Of a stretch of 64,000 nucleotides of DNA, positions 11,493-23,814 are shown one piece after another. Position 1 is the stretch's first letter. Each line of letters starts with the position of its first letter. The notes under the pieces are model-generated. The model saw only the letters and a program-made list of their open reading frames with translations. It was not told the origin of the DNA and did not search any database. The stretch lies in assembly GCA_019096195.1 (NCBI GenBank), contig JAGTXK010000219.1:1054001-1118000 (forward strand), read 5' to 3'. Origin of the DNA: Boletus sp. NGJ (lineage: Eukaryota; Basidiomycota; Agaricomycetes; Boletales; Boletaceae). Position numbers and translations under genes: made by a program.

Positions 11493-11640
11493 AATCAATG
11501 TAGGCATAGTGCTATATTCCACAATCTCGGCTCAAAAGGTTGGTATATAATATTATTGTGACCAAACGTGAAAATGATATCATAGAGTCATTAGAGGTCT
11601 CGGTAAAATTATTTCATGTCTAGCAACAGGCAGCCGCTGG

Positions 11641-13409
11641 TTATTGATCCTTCCTGTCTTCTGAAGCGCCGTTGTCGATTCCAGTCGGATCATCGATAGG
11701 GGGCAGTGCCTTGTCATCTATGAAAGGTGTGTTGGTAAGCGATTCCGTGTCCGTCAGCGGAGGACTAGAGCGCCCAGAGCGATTGTTATTTTCAGCGAGC
11801 TCCTTGCGCAAGGCTTCCAATTCACGTTCAAATCTGTTGGATCGATTATGATCAGTGTGCAAAGAAGAGAATGGATAGTGGGCTGTACACACTTGCGGCC
11901 AAAGACTTCGATGTAGAATCCTCCGCCATTCCACACACTCACGGCGAAGAGCACAATCAAGAAGGTGCCACTCCATCGAGGGCTGTCGTACAACAAGCAC
12001 ACCGCCGGCAACTCCGTCAGAATGGAATACACTAAGACATATCGCATCAGCGTATTACGATCTATGGGAACGAAAACAGTACTTGCCGAATTGACCAGCC
12101 ATGAAGAATGCTGCGCGTCTTTCCGGATGAGTTTTATCGAGCGCACGCCCGATCGCACCACGTTTATCGTTGAGAAGGTATGTCAAGGACGTAGTCCTTT
12201 GCCCAGACTCGATTTTCGTGCGTCGATCTACATAAACAAACTAAAAATGACGAAAACTTAGCTCGTGTGCAATAATGAGTTTGGATTGCGTGTCACCTTC
12301 CAGTACAACAGTTGCCAAATAAGATCTGTCAGGGAATGTCGAGGGCAATACGCTGGAAATCCAACATATCAACTTACAAATAGCACCACTGATGAATAGT
12401 GCGCGTCCAGGGTTCAAATAAGGTAACGCGGCGAGCGCAGGGAAACGTTGTTCTGCCCCAGGATAGAAGTGCCTATAGCAAGGTCACCGTCGACCCCTGT
12501 GATGTGTTCGCTGATGACCCACCGGATTACAGTGAATGTGAACGGGGCGTAGATGTGAATGAACAGCGATGTCACTTTATCCGAGTCATGGAACACAAGG
12601 CTATTTCTCCACGTCACGACTGCACTCGCAAGGGACCCATGCGAGAGGCAGTAGCATGCCATGAATAATGTCGTACTGGACGGAAGGAACCAGATGTAGA
12701 CGAAGTTGAGGATTGTAACATAATAGCAGAGGTCGAAGAGAAAGTAATGCCAGGAACGCTTCTTGTAGGTATAAGCACGCAGAGGGAGTAGATACAATCC
12801 CTGAGCAGTATATGCAACGTGAACCCATCTGAAACAACACGTGTCATCAGCAATTTTAGTCGTGAGTGAGGAGTCCATACTGTGGGGCCAACCCAAACAG
12901 AAGTGCTGACACCAATAGTGACATCACGCCGAAGAAGAACGAAACCTTTTCACGCGTTCGAACGACTTTTGCGGAATGCCACGATGTCATCAGAGATTGC
13001 ATACGCGCGGAAACCTGCATACACGAGTGAGCATGGCCTGCACAGGTGCTGGTGGCTCGGAAAGCACCTTTAACCTGAAGTTTTTAATTTCACGGTCGAG
13101 GTTCTCCGCTAGTGCATCGCCAGAATGTACGCGTTTCTTGAGTGCTTCCTCAGCCTTCGTCTTGAGCCTATCGCTGTGTTTTTGGATATGCCTCTGAAGC
13201 AGATCCAAGCGGGAATCAAAATATGTCTCCATAGTGTCTGCGCGAGTGTGTTCATAAACACCGTAACAAAAAAGTACGTTCCACATACCGAGCAAAGTAA
13301 ATGCTCCAGTCCAATCTGACATATCATCGCGGAGAAATCGTTCGAATGATGGGTAGGCCATGCTTGTGGAAACCTCCACTCTTGAAGGTGAGGGAGGCCG
13401 GGAAGCCAT
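11641..13409 (-). CDS. GPC1: Glycerophosphocholine acyltransferase (GPC1, DUF2838)
   Basis: Membrane enzyme that acylates glycerophosphocholine to lysophosphatidylcholine with acyl-CoA, recycling deacylated phosphatidylcholine. Nine exons on the minus strand, 13409-13289, 13237-13068, 13014-12881, 12828-12523, 12472-12378, 12325-12297, 12240-12087, 12031-11893 and 11833-11641, give 446 aa. The N-terminus has a charged helical hairpin (LQRHIQKHSDRLKTKAEEALKKR). Multiple TM segments follow. Family hallmarks are YDLCYYV-type sequence, ACYCLSHGSLASAVVTWRNSLVFHD, RHFYPGAEQRF, KIESGQRTTSLTYLLNDKRG and VFGRKFERELEALRKELAE. One exon is only 29 nt. Intron 12032-12086 starts GCAAGT. The first intron (13238-13288) is stop-free and 3n long. 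Confidence 0.93.
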
Positions 13410-13590
13410 TATATGTGACGAGGACAATGGCAAAGCGGGGCTGTGGTGGAACGCAGAGTCAAAGCCGACACGCGCATACAGAAAGCACTCCCTCGCTTAG
13501 TCAGCGAATAGCCAGATGCACACTGAACCGGAAATCGTCGACAACTATGGAACCAACGATGAATTCTATTGGAGGGATATACACAAAGGT

Positions 13591-14375
13591 CTACACAAGG
13601 GAGAGGTCGCCGAACTTCTCTTTGTAGCCTAGAGAAACATCAGCGGTGTTCAACATACGCGCGTATGTGGGTTTACCTGGTACACTAAATTTGCCTTTCT
13701 TCACCATGGTGTCGACAGTTTCCGTTAGTCGTGGATGAGAATCTTCAAAGTCAGATACCTGCGGAATGGAATGTAAATACGACTCTTTTGACAACGAGTG
13801 AAACCTACAGTCAAGTCCTCGAATGGACGGGCTTCCTCGATGTTGGCGAGGGTAGCCTGGAGGGCTTTCAACTCGACGTCAATTTTTTGTGCGGTCTCTT
13901 TAGCTTTCTCGACCTACAACGTATCAAGCGTCAGGTGACATACAGTTAGCGAAATGGAGACGACTGACCGCCTTTGCCTCAAATGTCTCGATGGCCCTGA
14001 CGTGTGCATTGACGTCGTAAGTAAGAGGTTTGAAGTCCTTTAATAGCTTCTCAGCCTCATCGACAACCGCAGAGTTTCTTAGGACAGAGCGATAATGAGC
14101 AAGGTCGACGGTAGTCGGTTGAGAGGCGTATTGAGCATGGATACGCTGAGCATCACCGTGCCGCTTTCGGAACGCTTGGAGAGTAGCAATTGTCTCTGTT
14201 AATGACAACGAGGATGAGTATATGCAGAGCATCTCCTTTGGAGGCGTTTACCTTTCCCCAGTCCGAGTGTTGTATACACTCTGGCGAAATCCTTTGCGCG
14301 CGGGATTTAACGGGACGTTGAAGAGTAATAAATCTGTGAACTCACAACGGCGGCGACGGCTGCTTTGGAGGCCAT
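13591..14375 (-). CDS. ATP7: ATP synthase subunit d, mitochondrial (ATP7)
   Basis: Peripheral-stalk subunit of F1Fo ATP synthase. Exons on the minus strand are 14375-14346, 14291-14252, 14195-13969, 13913-13809, 13758-13677 and 13628-13591, giving 173 aa, the usual size for subunit d. The N-terminus MASKAAVAAVDFARVYTTLG and the end GKFSVPGYKEKFGDLSLV are characteristic, with a long helical middle (EKLLKDFKPLTYDV, VEKAKETAQKIDVELKALQ). The last intron (13629-13676) is 48 nt and stop-free. Only its removal gives the conserved VPGYKEKFG. It lies 181 bp upstream (5') of GPC1 on the same strand. Confidence 0.92.
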
Positions 14376-14888
14376 GACCTGATGAGAGAGGGTAAGCTCG
14401 GTGCAAAGAAAGCAATGACCGTTCGTACGGATGCTCGGGATTGAAAGTCTTGGAGAAATGGGAAGGAACTGCTGCCGGGAACTGCCGACGTACCAGTGTT
14501 TGTTATGGTTGCTCGCCCGAAAATATCTACACACCTGTCTCCGTCGCCAGCTCTCACCCAATTGCGTTTTTCCAGAGCGAATGAGTACTAACAAGCGTCC
14601 TTTGGATTCCGAATCTTTCGACTATGTCTCCATCGGATTAGTCCACCTGTACATAGAAGCTGCTTATCGACAAGCTCGGTGAGCATCTATTTACAGTCTC
14701 GACACGCTCGTGACCGCCTTATCTCGATAATATAAGCAACGCCTATCCGTTCCTCTGTAAAATCCCGTCCTTTGAGACTCTCGTCAATGGTGTTGGAAAG
14801 CTGGTTCAAGAGGCTAATATCCGCGGCTAGGCTACACAGCATCTGGCAAGACGCTGCTCCTCCTGGCTCCAATGACGTACCTGTGCCG
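14376..14888. other. Divergent promoter region ATP7 / DUF3445 gene
   Basis: 513 bp. An ATG at 14581 opens a 33-codon plus-strand frame ending at a good GTGAGC donor (14681), but no exon continues it. A minus-strand frame across 14687-14884 is open, without recognised motifs. Neither is called. Confidence 0.5.
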
Positions 14889-16685
14889 ATGTCTCGCACA
14901 TTGCTCCACACCGTACTCCACGGCCTCGTACTATTGGTATTTCTAAAGGTTTTAAAGCGGATGTGGACCAAGGCAGGTTCTAAGCCCAGTAACACCCTCT
15001 TCAAACCGGATGCCACCACAGGTGAAGCTGACAACAAAAATCGTGAGCATGGAGGTCAATCTAGTTATCTTTACATTGGAATGAGCACTCACCGGCTGCT
15101 TCAATTCAGAGTGGACTCCGCAGCGTTTCGACTATCCAGAGGTCACCCCGTGTGCATTCGAGCTCAAGAATCTGAAGCCTGTTCCCTATCGTCCATTTCG
15201 ATGGGGTCAATATCAGTGCGTTACCTGACCTTTCTTCCCTTTGTACTCGGTGAGAGGGGAAACAGTCTAACCACGGCCTGGTAGTGTGACCATGGGGATT
15301 CGTGCCATGCCTTGGAGTGAATGGATTGAGCTCGACTCCACCTACTCGATCTACCAGCGGGTCCGCAGTTTCAGACTTCGAACCCGCGAGAGGAATGTTG
15401 TACGAGTGTTGCCTTTACGTGAAGACGGTATCGTTCAAGTGTTGGGAGGGGCCGAGGCCGGTATGCAATATCCATTTTCGGTTTGAACAGGATATCCAGC
15501 TGAGCTGCATATAATCTCCATATAGCAAAGGAACTGGCGTATGAGCTGGCAGAATATCTTTCTCGACGGTATCCGACGTCGTTCCGCGTAACCCGGATCT
15601 CGCCTTCCTCTTCCTCTATTCCTTCCATTGGCGGAGTTCCGCTCTCGTGGGACGGCAAATTACCGATTCGTGTCATCGAGGTCAACGAAACCGGTGCCAA
15701 ATTTGACCTGAGCATATTGGGTACTCTTGAAGGTGTGGCAATGGGGAGAACAAGCTATGAAGATTGTGACTGGACTGTGAGTGACATCCCCTGCATGTAT
15801 CACAACGTGTTGGTGAGGATGGTGACAGGGTCCAAGAAGACATTGCCATCATGATAGAAGGTGACCCGGAACTCTCCTTCCACGTGCTCCTATTTGTCGC
15901 GGTGCTTGCTGACTCCAGCGCGGCGCAGGATCGGACGGGAAGTATTACTTCCAGGCTGGGTCAATATGTACCCCAGGTCAGTGGGTAAGACACACACTCG
16001 AGTAGGCGTTGCTGACATTGTCTAGGTTTCTGGCGCATGGACGACAAAATTGGCATGCCGCTCGATGAGATCCATGTGTCAGGGAACGTGCCCCAGTGTG
16101 AGTACATTTATGGTGATGTAGAGTTGTATATAGCTCATTGTCATCTCAGTCAAGGAGAAGCTCGAGATGAGCATGGAGCGGTTCTTCAGACGGATGCCTC
16201 TAGACAAGCCAGTGATACGGAACAATTACTTTATACAGGTCGTCAAGCCTAGCGAAAGGGTGGAGTCTGCAAGGGAGAGACCGGGAGAGATGATATCGGA
16301 TGTTGATTCGGAGGAGTTAGGGTGGTCAAGGTCGACAAACGGACCCGAGGATGATTTTGTTCATGGGCACGGACATGGCGCCGAGCCGGCTGAGTACCTT
16401 GAACCGGCCACACTCCGCCTTCGCAGCGAGCGGCAGACGCTGCGACGACTCCCACGGACGGGGGCGGTTATCTTCGGGATACGGACGTATCTGTTCAAGG
16501 TGGAGGAGCTTGCACGGGAACGGGGGGTGGCCGGACGACTGGCGAGTGCGATCCGAAGTTGGCCAGATGACGTTGCAATTTACAAGGGGCGCAAGATGTA
16601 TCGGGATATTTTGCTGAGCTACCTGGACGAGTGTGCGGAGGTGATTGGTCCAGAGGCGAGCAGTATGGCCACGTATCCGTATTAG
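14889..16685 (+). CDS. Haem-dependent oxidative N-demethylase-like protein (DUF3445)
   Basis: Member of PF11927 (DUF3445; HDOD/HODM alpha-subunit-like), a family whose characterised bacterial members are haem-dependent amine N-demethylases. Exons 14889-15042, 15110-15215, 15285-15460, 15526-15776, 15818-15860, 15929-15976, 16026-16097 and 16150-16685 give 461 aa. The N-terminus has one hydrophobic anchor (LLHTVLHGLVLLVFLKVL). Conserved blocks are PCAFELKNLKPVPYRPFRWG, YHVTMGIRAMPWSEWIELD, AKELAYELAEYL, EDIAIMIEGSDGKYYFQAGS, GFWRMDDKIGMPLDEIH and RSERQTLRRLPRTGAVIFGI. The fungal substrate is unknown. The 41-nt intron 15777-15817 is unusually short. Using the acceptor at 15828 instead would break the frame. 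Confidence 0.88.
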
Positions 16686-17143
16686 GTTAGCTGGCAATGA
16701 GGCGTGGTCGGATCACAGTGGATAGAGGATATCTACTGGCACGGGGCGTGCGGGGCATTAAGGAGCGTGGAAGGTATGACGTGCATCAGATCAATATCGG
16801 ATCTGCGATAGGAAAAAGAAGACTGCCGTTTACATACCTGCCCGCATTTGAACTCCGCTTGAAGTCGAATATAACACGACTACGTCAGACGTCGTCATCC
16901 CTTCTCGCAACCCTCTACTCGGAAAAGCAAGCGATTGCGCACGGGCCAGCGAAGACGAGCACGATAGTAAAATTCGACAAGAAAAATCCTGACCGAAACG
17001 CAAGTATCTTGCGATCCCGACCGAGTCTGAGCTGAACTGAATGTGTGTCCGACAGCAGGCCGTGGCACCAGCAGAGTGTGCGTCACTCTCACTCTGTCGT
17101 CATAACCACACCCGTCCATCGTCATCGTCATCGTCGACTTGAC
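16686..17143. other. Intergenic / 5' leader of bZIP gene
   Basis: 458 bp between the DUF3445 stop and the bZIP ATG. Open frames here carry no motifs. The last ~100 bp are rich in CGTCATCGTCATC-like repeats, probably 5' UTR. Confidence 0.55.
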
Positions 17144-18724
17144 ATGCCGTCCACTCCGCCAAAGAACGGCGAGTCTCCCTCGGCCGCCACCTCTGCCGAG
17201 CAGCAGCAGCAACATCCACACCGGCAGTCCCTTCGGCAGACTCGCTCTGACTTTGATTTGGAGCCCAACCCATTCGAGCAGTCCTTCTCCCGCCCCTCAC
17301 ATATTCGGCACACTTCTGCATCCCGCCGAGACTCGGCCAGCCCTGCCTCTAACCATTCTTCCCGCGCCTCCCAGCCTGACAGACCCCCCTCGGCATCTTC
17401 CATCTCTCACCCAAAGAACGATGCCGGCCGCTCCTCCCCACGCACCGTCCTCCCCCCCGTCGCCGCCATCGCCTCTCCCTCCGATCAAAGTTACAACTGG
17501 CAATTTTCCACATCCCTCGCCAATTCTCTCCGTGCCGGCCCGCTCTCCCCCGCCATGCTCGCCGGCCCACAGCAGGGCTCCGACACCGCCCCACATCTCC
17601 CCTTTGACCCCGCCTCGTTTCGCACCGGTCTCACCCCCAGAACAGGCTTGACTCCCCGCACTGGCCTCACTCCAGGTACCGGTTTAACCCCCCTCGTCAG
17701 TGGGTCAGGCTCTTTCCCCCCTCCATCCCCCAACACCGCTGCCTTCCTTGCCCTCATGAACAACAGCGGTTCCAACGCTGCAAATGCCACCATCACTCCA
17801 AACACCCTCTCGGCGATAAACGGCGTACTTGGCAACTCCTCTAACCAGTACACAGCCGCTACACATGCCCCTGCAACGAGTTCCCATCTCTCCACCTCAG
17901 TCACAGCGAATCAAGACAATGATGCTGCTTACATCAGCGCCAACAGTGCAGCAAGCACTGCCGCAAATGGCTTGTATTTGCTATCTCAGGCCCACCAAGA
18001 ACTCACGAAACGTGAGGAAGCCCAGGCACGTGCCAACGGCGCAACCTCTGTGCCTGCCAATGGCCGCAGAGGGACGAAACGAAAGTCTTACGACACAGTC
18101 AGCCCTCCACCTACTGCCAGGGCCGCAGTCCCTCAGTCCGCTCAGACGAAACGTACCCGCGCGAACACCGTGAATAGCGTCAGCACTGGTAGGGGTCGAG
18201 ATTCGGGAGAAGACGAGGAAGAAGAAGAGGACGAGGACGAGGACGAGGACGACTTTGTACAACAACAACACCACCAATCCCAAACTGGCGGTACCAAGAC
18301 GAAACAACCGAAAAAGCCAGAGACCGAGGAAGAAAAACGCAGAAACTTTTTGGAACGCAACAGACAAGGTCCGTATTCTCAACCATCTGCGCACTGTGTG
18401 GCGTTCTGATATCATCCAGCTGCACTAAAATGTCGCCAACGGAAGAAGGCATGGCTAGCCTCTCTCCAGGCAAAAGTCGAGTATCTCACCACGGAAAACG
18501 AGCGGCTCACGTCTGCGCTCATGTCCTCACGAGAAGAAATTTCTCGACTTTCAGCACTCGTTGGCAGCACTGTCATCGGGCCAGGAGGGCCAACAGTGGG
18601 TCCTGGCGTCGTACCACCCAACGGGGTTGTGTCCAATGGACAGCCTGTCAGCATGAGCATGAATATGGCTTCCAAAGGTGGTGCTGGCGGCGCAGCCACC
18701 ACGCGAGCCTCTTACGGGTACTGA
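17144..18724 (+). CDS. ATF/CREB-type bZIP transcription factor (Atf1-like)
   Basis: Two exons, 17144-18368 and 18420-18724, give 509 aa. The splice junction falls inside the basic region: EEKRRNFLERNRQ joins AALKCRQRKKAWLASLQAKV, producing the ATF/CREB pattern NxxAAxxCR. The leucine zipper follows (EYLTTENERLTSAL...ISRLSAL). Upstream lie fungal Atf1-like features: EPNPFEQSF, NWQFSTSLANSLRAGPLSPAML and SPNTAAFLALMN. A four-copy TGLTP(R/G) repeat and a long Glu/Asp run before the basic region are present. S. pombe Atf1 and relatives act below the stress MAP kinase. Many Ser/Thr-Pro sites fit that, but the link is inference. The upstream in-frame GTG at 17045 is not a start; the ATG at 17144 is. 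Confidence 0.9.
17624..17692 (+). repeat. Coding tandem repeat TGLTP(R/G) x4
   Basis: Four consecutive units of five to six codons inside the bZIP gene (the last unit lacks the sixth codon). They differ at third positions, so they are not a recent slippage product. Each unit holds a Thr-Pro site. Confidence 0.85.
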
Positions 18725-19535
18725 ATCGCCTATAGCCATTGAACCTCGGGTTGTCTTCATGTGCATCATTGTCGGTGAGTGACCTGTGCACAGACAAGGC
18801 ACGGACTTGATTTGATTCACCTAGAAATGCTATATTACACTCACCAGCTGAGATGTCTGTACACGGAAAATGTTATCTTCGTGCTGGCTTCCACTCATGC
18901 CTGTAATTTCGCCCCTGATCGCCATCGCCTCCGCCATACGCACTCCTTTATTGTTACGTGTGTCTCGCATGGAGTTGTCGAATGCCTGCGTGGCACGACT
19001 CGTTGCATGCGCTCTCACTCCCATATATAGATGCAGCGGACGACGTTTGCGTGTGACTGTATGCCCATCTCCCGTTTTCCCCACTGCCATGCTATTTGTT
19101 CGCATGCCCACACGAAGACACATAAGAAAGACGTGTACACCATGTACGATACGATCAACAGTATAATATCCTTACATCTTACTACGTTCTGGAGTATTGA
19201 ACCTTCCGTGCCTCATACGTAGGTTCCGTCGCTTGTTTCGAGAGAATGACGATATTGACGTTGATCATCATCCCGCATCATTCCGCGTGATGAAACGGTT
19301 GGAAACATGAATGCAGCGTGGCAAGTGGCACACGTTGTCGTTACGTATCCAGATGTTCTTGTGATCCCGCTTGCGATGGCGTGCTTTATATACACAATTA
19401 TTCAATAAACCACACAGTATCTAATACAAACCCAGTCGTGGGATCACGGTGGATTCTAACACGTACACATGCACACATGCATTCAGCCTGGTATGCTCTT
19501 GTTCTTGGTTCCATTCGTCGATTTCGCACGGCCCA
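18725..19535. other. Convergent intergenic region; 3' UTRs only
   Basis: 811 bp between the bZIP and hexokinase stop codons. CA/AC-rich and GCATGC-rich stretches are present around 19010-19110 and 19470. No gene is recognised on either strand. Confidence 0.6.
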
Positions 19536-21639
19536 TCACGACAATGAGCTCAGGTACGGATCGGATTTGGCCAGGGCCTGTTTAGCCACGCTCTGCTTGT
19601 GCGCAACCAGCGCACACAGTGCGGCTGCAGGGAAGCCATATCAGAAGCGCCCAGAGTGTGCTTAAACCAGCTTACCTCCAGCACCACTACCGTCCTTTGC
19701 CAAACCAATGTCCACACGGCTCTCGACCTCCGAACCGATCAGTGCGCGCAATGTTTCGCGAAGTATGGACTCGAAGCGAGGATAGAACTCGATCAAACTG
19801 GGTTGGACAAGGGAGAGGCAATCAATCGACCTCGGTCCATGGTCAAGTCAGAGAAAGTGGGACGAACCTGCCGTCTACGCCAACGCCGATTCTCCTTCCC
19901 TCATCCCGCAAGGAAGCAGGGGCCACTGTGTTGCTCCCGGCGCAGCGGGCACGGCCGGTCTGCACTAAGATTGCAGCTACGGCACAGGCACTCAGGCGCG
20001 CCGCCCGTGTAACCACGAGTCCGCAGACTTGCCGGACGACATCTGCATCCGCCAGCGAGACCTCGGAGGCATCGGCGAAGCCGAGATGTTGCACCATAAC
20101 ACCCCGTACGCGGTCCAATCTGTCCCCGTCAGACACCACGATGCCAGCTTGACCAGAAGCAAATCTCCCAATTCCCTGCCATGCTTCCTCGATCTCACTC
20201 AACACTGCCGTATCAAGTCCCCATTGTTTATTCAGGGATGGGGTGCAATTTCCTCCGAAAAGCAGCGATCTTGGGGAAGCATCTATGAGGCTAAGAATGA
20301 CGTTTCGTGCGATTTCTCCGAGATACATCCCCGATATGAATTTCTCGAATGCCTGGAAGCGGGGATTGATGGATTCACGATCAAGTTTGTTATCATATGG
20401 CGTCGAAGGGAGGGCGGTCCTCTAGTGTGTCGAACAGATGTTGATGTTGACAAATCCCGTAAAATGAAAGGGAGGGACGTACCGTGTTATCGAAACCTCC
20501 CCATTCGGTGTTGACGATCATATAGCCACCCTCTGCGGCAGCTGGCCCATTTCCGAGCTTGGTGATATTGGCCATCTCCTCCACATACGCGCCGTTCGTC
20601 CCTGTGCCAAAAATAGCACCAAGGACGCATCCACCTGAAGTATACGCCCGTGATAGGAGGGCGCCAACAGTCTGCAAACTCATTATCTCAGTCAAAATGA
20701 TCAAGTGAAGCACAGATTTAGGACGGAATGGAAAAATGCGAATCAGAGAAAGCTGAATAAGTCCGTACTGACATCGTTCACGAGCGCAACACATTTGACA
20801 TGGATATGTTTCCTGTCAAATGCATCCTGCAGGAGCTTGATGACGTCCTTTCCGATGGCATTTTTAGCTGAGAAACCTTTTGTCCAGGTCAGGAGCGTGC
20901 CAGAATCGAGAGCAGTTTGCTCTACAGGGAAGGAGAATGTGAGTGCGAGGGGAATGTGTGACGGATCAGAATTGATTTGGAGGACGGCGGGTCCGTTTTG
21001 GGCGAGTGAGGGTGGAATGACAATGGAGGGTGAGCCAGAGTCGGTGAGGAAAGCGTCGACGGAGTCGGCGAGATAATCTTTTCAAGTGACACGTCACAGG
21101 TTGCGGTAGAAGATGTCAGACGTCCGTACCAAAAAGCGTGGTCACCTCTCCCGTCTTTAATGTCTCGGACACCTTGTACTTCTGCTGGCGGACGGTGAAC
21201 GATTTATTGCCATGCAGGGTTACCTCGCACACGCGACTGGATCCGTCATGCAGCGGGACAGAATAAAAGTTCAGAGTATTAACCTACAGATTGGTGCCGC
21301 CCAGATCAAGGGCCAGAAAAGTGCTGTTGGGCAAGATGAGCATAGCGCTGGGGAGGTAAGCGAGACATACCCAGTTTCGGAACCATCTGGAACTGACTTG
21401 ACGAACGTTGGACTGAGATCTTTCAATACAAGTTTGATCGGGCATGTGATGGGTACATACATCATCGCCATGGAGTGACCATAGCTGGCGAGTCCCTGGG
21501 CCGCCTCGCGCAAAAAGGTCTTGGTAAGGTCTAGGAGGGTGTCCTCTGATAAAGTGAACTGGGCGCGAATGGTGTTGAGAACGTCCTGTTGAGACTGAGA
21601 GTGAAATGCAGATGTGTGCGCCATGGCTTGTGCGGACAT
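19536..21639 (-). CDS. HXK1: Hexokinase
   Basis: Phosphorylates glucose and other hexoses with ATP, the first step of glycolysis. Nine minus-strand exons, 21639-21461, 21412-21371, 21323-21288, 21236-21130, 21077-20773, 20671-20483, 20421-19868, 19797-19676 and 19624-19536, give 540 aa. Motifs visible: phosphate-1 FLALDLGGTNLRVC; sugar-binding HIPLAFTFSFP and LTWTKGF; catalytic VALVND; ATP site LGAIFGTGTNGAYVE; NTEWGGFDN; ATRAARLSAC-type VTRAARLSACAVAAIL; and GVGVDGSLIEFYPRFE-type GVGVDGSL. It resembles the dual hexokinases of fungi rather than a dedicated glucokinase, but paralogue naming is not certain. The first intron (48 nt) is stop-free. The intron 20672-20772 (101 nt) is unusually long for this locus. 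Confidence 0.93.
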
Positions 21640-22252
21640 TGGAGTCGGAAGAGAGGATGGTTTGCCAGCTGGGCAGTACCGGGATCTGATAAATGCCAGC
21701 CAGTCGCTGCTTTAGGCGATCCGGTTTGCAAGTGTATGACGTTTGCTTCCGAGTCGGTCCGCCAGTAGCAAGCGGACCAGTCCTTTTCGTCACAGCCACG
21801 GCGTAAGGGGCTACGATGTCCGAATAGGAGTATTAATATTGATACTCCGATTTACGGACACTCGTTCGTTTAGAAACTCATGCACCCCCCCCAGTGAGGG
21901 TGACTACGAGAAAATAATAACATCAGTTCACAACGTATTAATGGCTTAGCAGTTGTACATGCATCACAGGGGGAGGTTGAACACAACCGAGTCAAGGGGT
22001 GAACATCTTTCATTGGTGCAGAAATGGCGCTGTCCATGCATCCAGCCCTTGACCAGCGAGCTGAGGATAGGTTCGCCTGTAGCATAATAACGCGGCGATA
22101 AATCTTCCCAAAATGGTCAACCAAAGTTATGCGAGTCCATCCTGTAGGATTTTTAAGCAGCCTTTCGACATTGAAAAGTACAGTTACGCCTCGCGCGGGC
22201 CGTTCTCTCCCCTTTGCCTCGTCCTCCACCTCCTTTGTCGTTCGAGTGAACA
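21640..22252. other. Divergent promoter region HXK1 / GGC1
   Basis: 613 bp between two start codons. It holds an AT-rich TTAATATTGATAC patch near 21830 and a C8 run at 21884-21891. No gene is seen. Confidence 0.6.
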
Positions 22253-23527
22253 ATGTCTCCTTCGCATTCCGCCCAGGGCAAAGAGTCGGGCACCGCGCGT
22301 GTCCTTGGCTCAGGTGCATCCGGTGAGGCCCTCCAGTGACCGGACGGCGTCACTCGCTCACTGAGACACAGGTGTTGCCGAGCTTTTGGTATTCCACCCA
22401 GTGGACACAGTTTCCAAGCGGCTTATGAGCAACAAGTCCAAAGTGATACTCCAATCCTCCATGTCTTCCATTCCTGACATTTCTCACCTTATTCCCCTCC
22501 CATGGTCGCCCAGGTCTCGTTCTCAGCACTCAATAGCATCATCTTCCGTGATCACGCCACAGCCACCTTCGGTCGCAAATTCTTCTCCCTATTCCCTGGT
22601 CTTGGGTACGCAGCAGGATACAAGATCTCCCAACGGATATACAAGTTCGGTGGCCAGCCATGGTTTAACGACATCATCTCGCGGAATTACAAAGACTATT
22701 TTACGAGTTCGTTCGGCGAACGGAACGGAAAGATGATGATGCAGGCCTGCGCTGGAAGGTAATGTTGTTGCATCGCTTCGCACCATTCTTTGCCATGCGT
22801 CTGACCTCCTGTGATACAGCTTGACAGGAATAGGCGAAGTGGTATGCACCCACAACTTTGGGGAGGTTGTATACGTTCTCACCCTCTTATTTCATTTCAA
22901 TACTCAGGTTCTCCTCCCTCTCGATGCACTCAAAATCAAACGCCAAGTAAATCCGGAAGCATTCCGCGGGCGCGGTGTCCTCCGGATATTCTTGGAGGAG
23001 GGTACCACCCTCTACCGTGGCTGGGGCTGGACAATGGCCCGCAATGCTCCCGGCTCGTTCGCAGTATGTCCCTTCATCTTTGCTCCACTCACCACTTATT
23101 CTTCTCTGTTCTCTAGCTCTTCGGTGGATCGGCAGCCACAAAGGAGTACGTGCTTGGTGTGACAGACTATTCCAAGGCTACCTGGACTCAAAACTTTATC
23201 GCCTCGGTCGCGGGCGCCGTCGCCTCCATCACGGTCGCTGCACCGCTCGATACTGTCAAGACGCGCATCCAAAATGCCAACTTTGAGCAGAAGGTGCCTG
23301 GATTGACGGTCGTAAGGGACCTGGTTCGCAACGAGGGCATAACAGCATTTTTCAAGGGTTTGACACCAAAGGTACGTTAGGCTGCGTGTGGTGGTATAAT
23401 ATTCGTCTGGCTGACCCACTACCATCTCTGTCACTCCGTGTAACAGATCCTCGTCGTTGGACCGAAGTTGGTCTTCAGCTATACCCTTGCTCAGTCGTTG
23501 ATACCCTTCTTTGGCAAGTATGTATAG
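22253..23527 (+). CDS. GGC1: Mitochondrial GTP/GDP carrier (GGC1)
   Basis: SLC25-family inner-membrane carrier importing GTP in exchange for GDP; its loss in yeast disturbs mitochondrial iron and DNA. Exons 22253-22322, 22372-22442, 22514-22758, 22820-22841, 22908-23063, 23117-23371 and 23447-23527 give 299 aa, about the family length. Three carrier repeats carry Px[DE] motifs: FHPVDTVSKRLMSN, LLPLDALKIKRQ and AAPLDTVKTRIQ. The Ggc1-specific stretches FFSLFPGLGYAAGYK, KFGGQPWFNDII, GTTLYRGWGWTMARNAPGSF and FFKGLTPKILVVGPKLVFS distinguish it from other carriers. One exon is only 22 nt. Confidence 0.95.
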
Positions 23528-23814
23528 AGTGACCTGCGTGGGACCAACATATTTCCGTCCAAGTTGCTGCCAGTCATGATGTCTGTTTAATGACGAACGA
23601 CTGCCAAAAACCCCAAGTTTTACTACTTGGACGGTCTCCTTTAGTGTCCTTAGAGTTTTAGTTCTGTCGGATATTTATACTGCATCACACCGCTCAATTG
23701 ATCCACATCCTAAGACCCATTATAAGAGGCATAACGGTAGAGCTTGACCCGGGTTTCGTACGCTTACCCACCACGTACTTTCCGGGCCGTTATTCGCTCC
23801 CTGACATAGAAATC

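Noticed and set aside
14581-14681. Small first exon MSTNKRPLDSESFDYVSIG...
   Set aside because: A good donor follows, but no downstream exon in frame; probably chance within the divergent promoter.
17045-17143. GTG-initiated extension of the bZIP protein
   Set aside because: GTG is not expected as a start in fungi; the in-frame ATG at 17144 is the first proper start.
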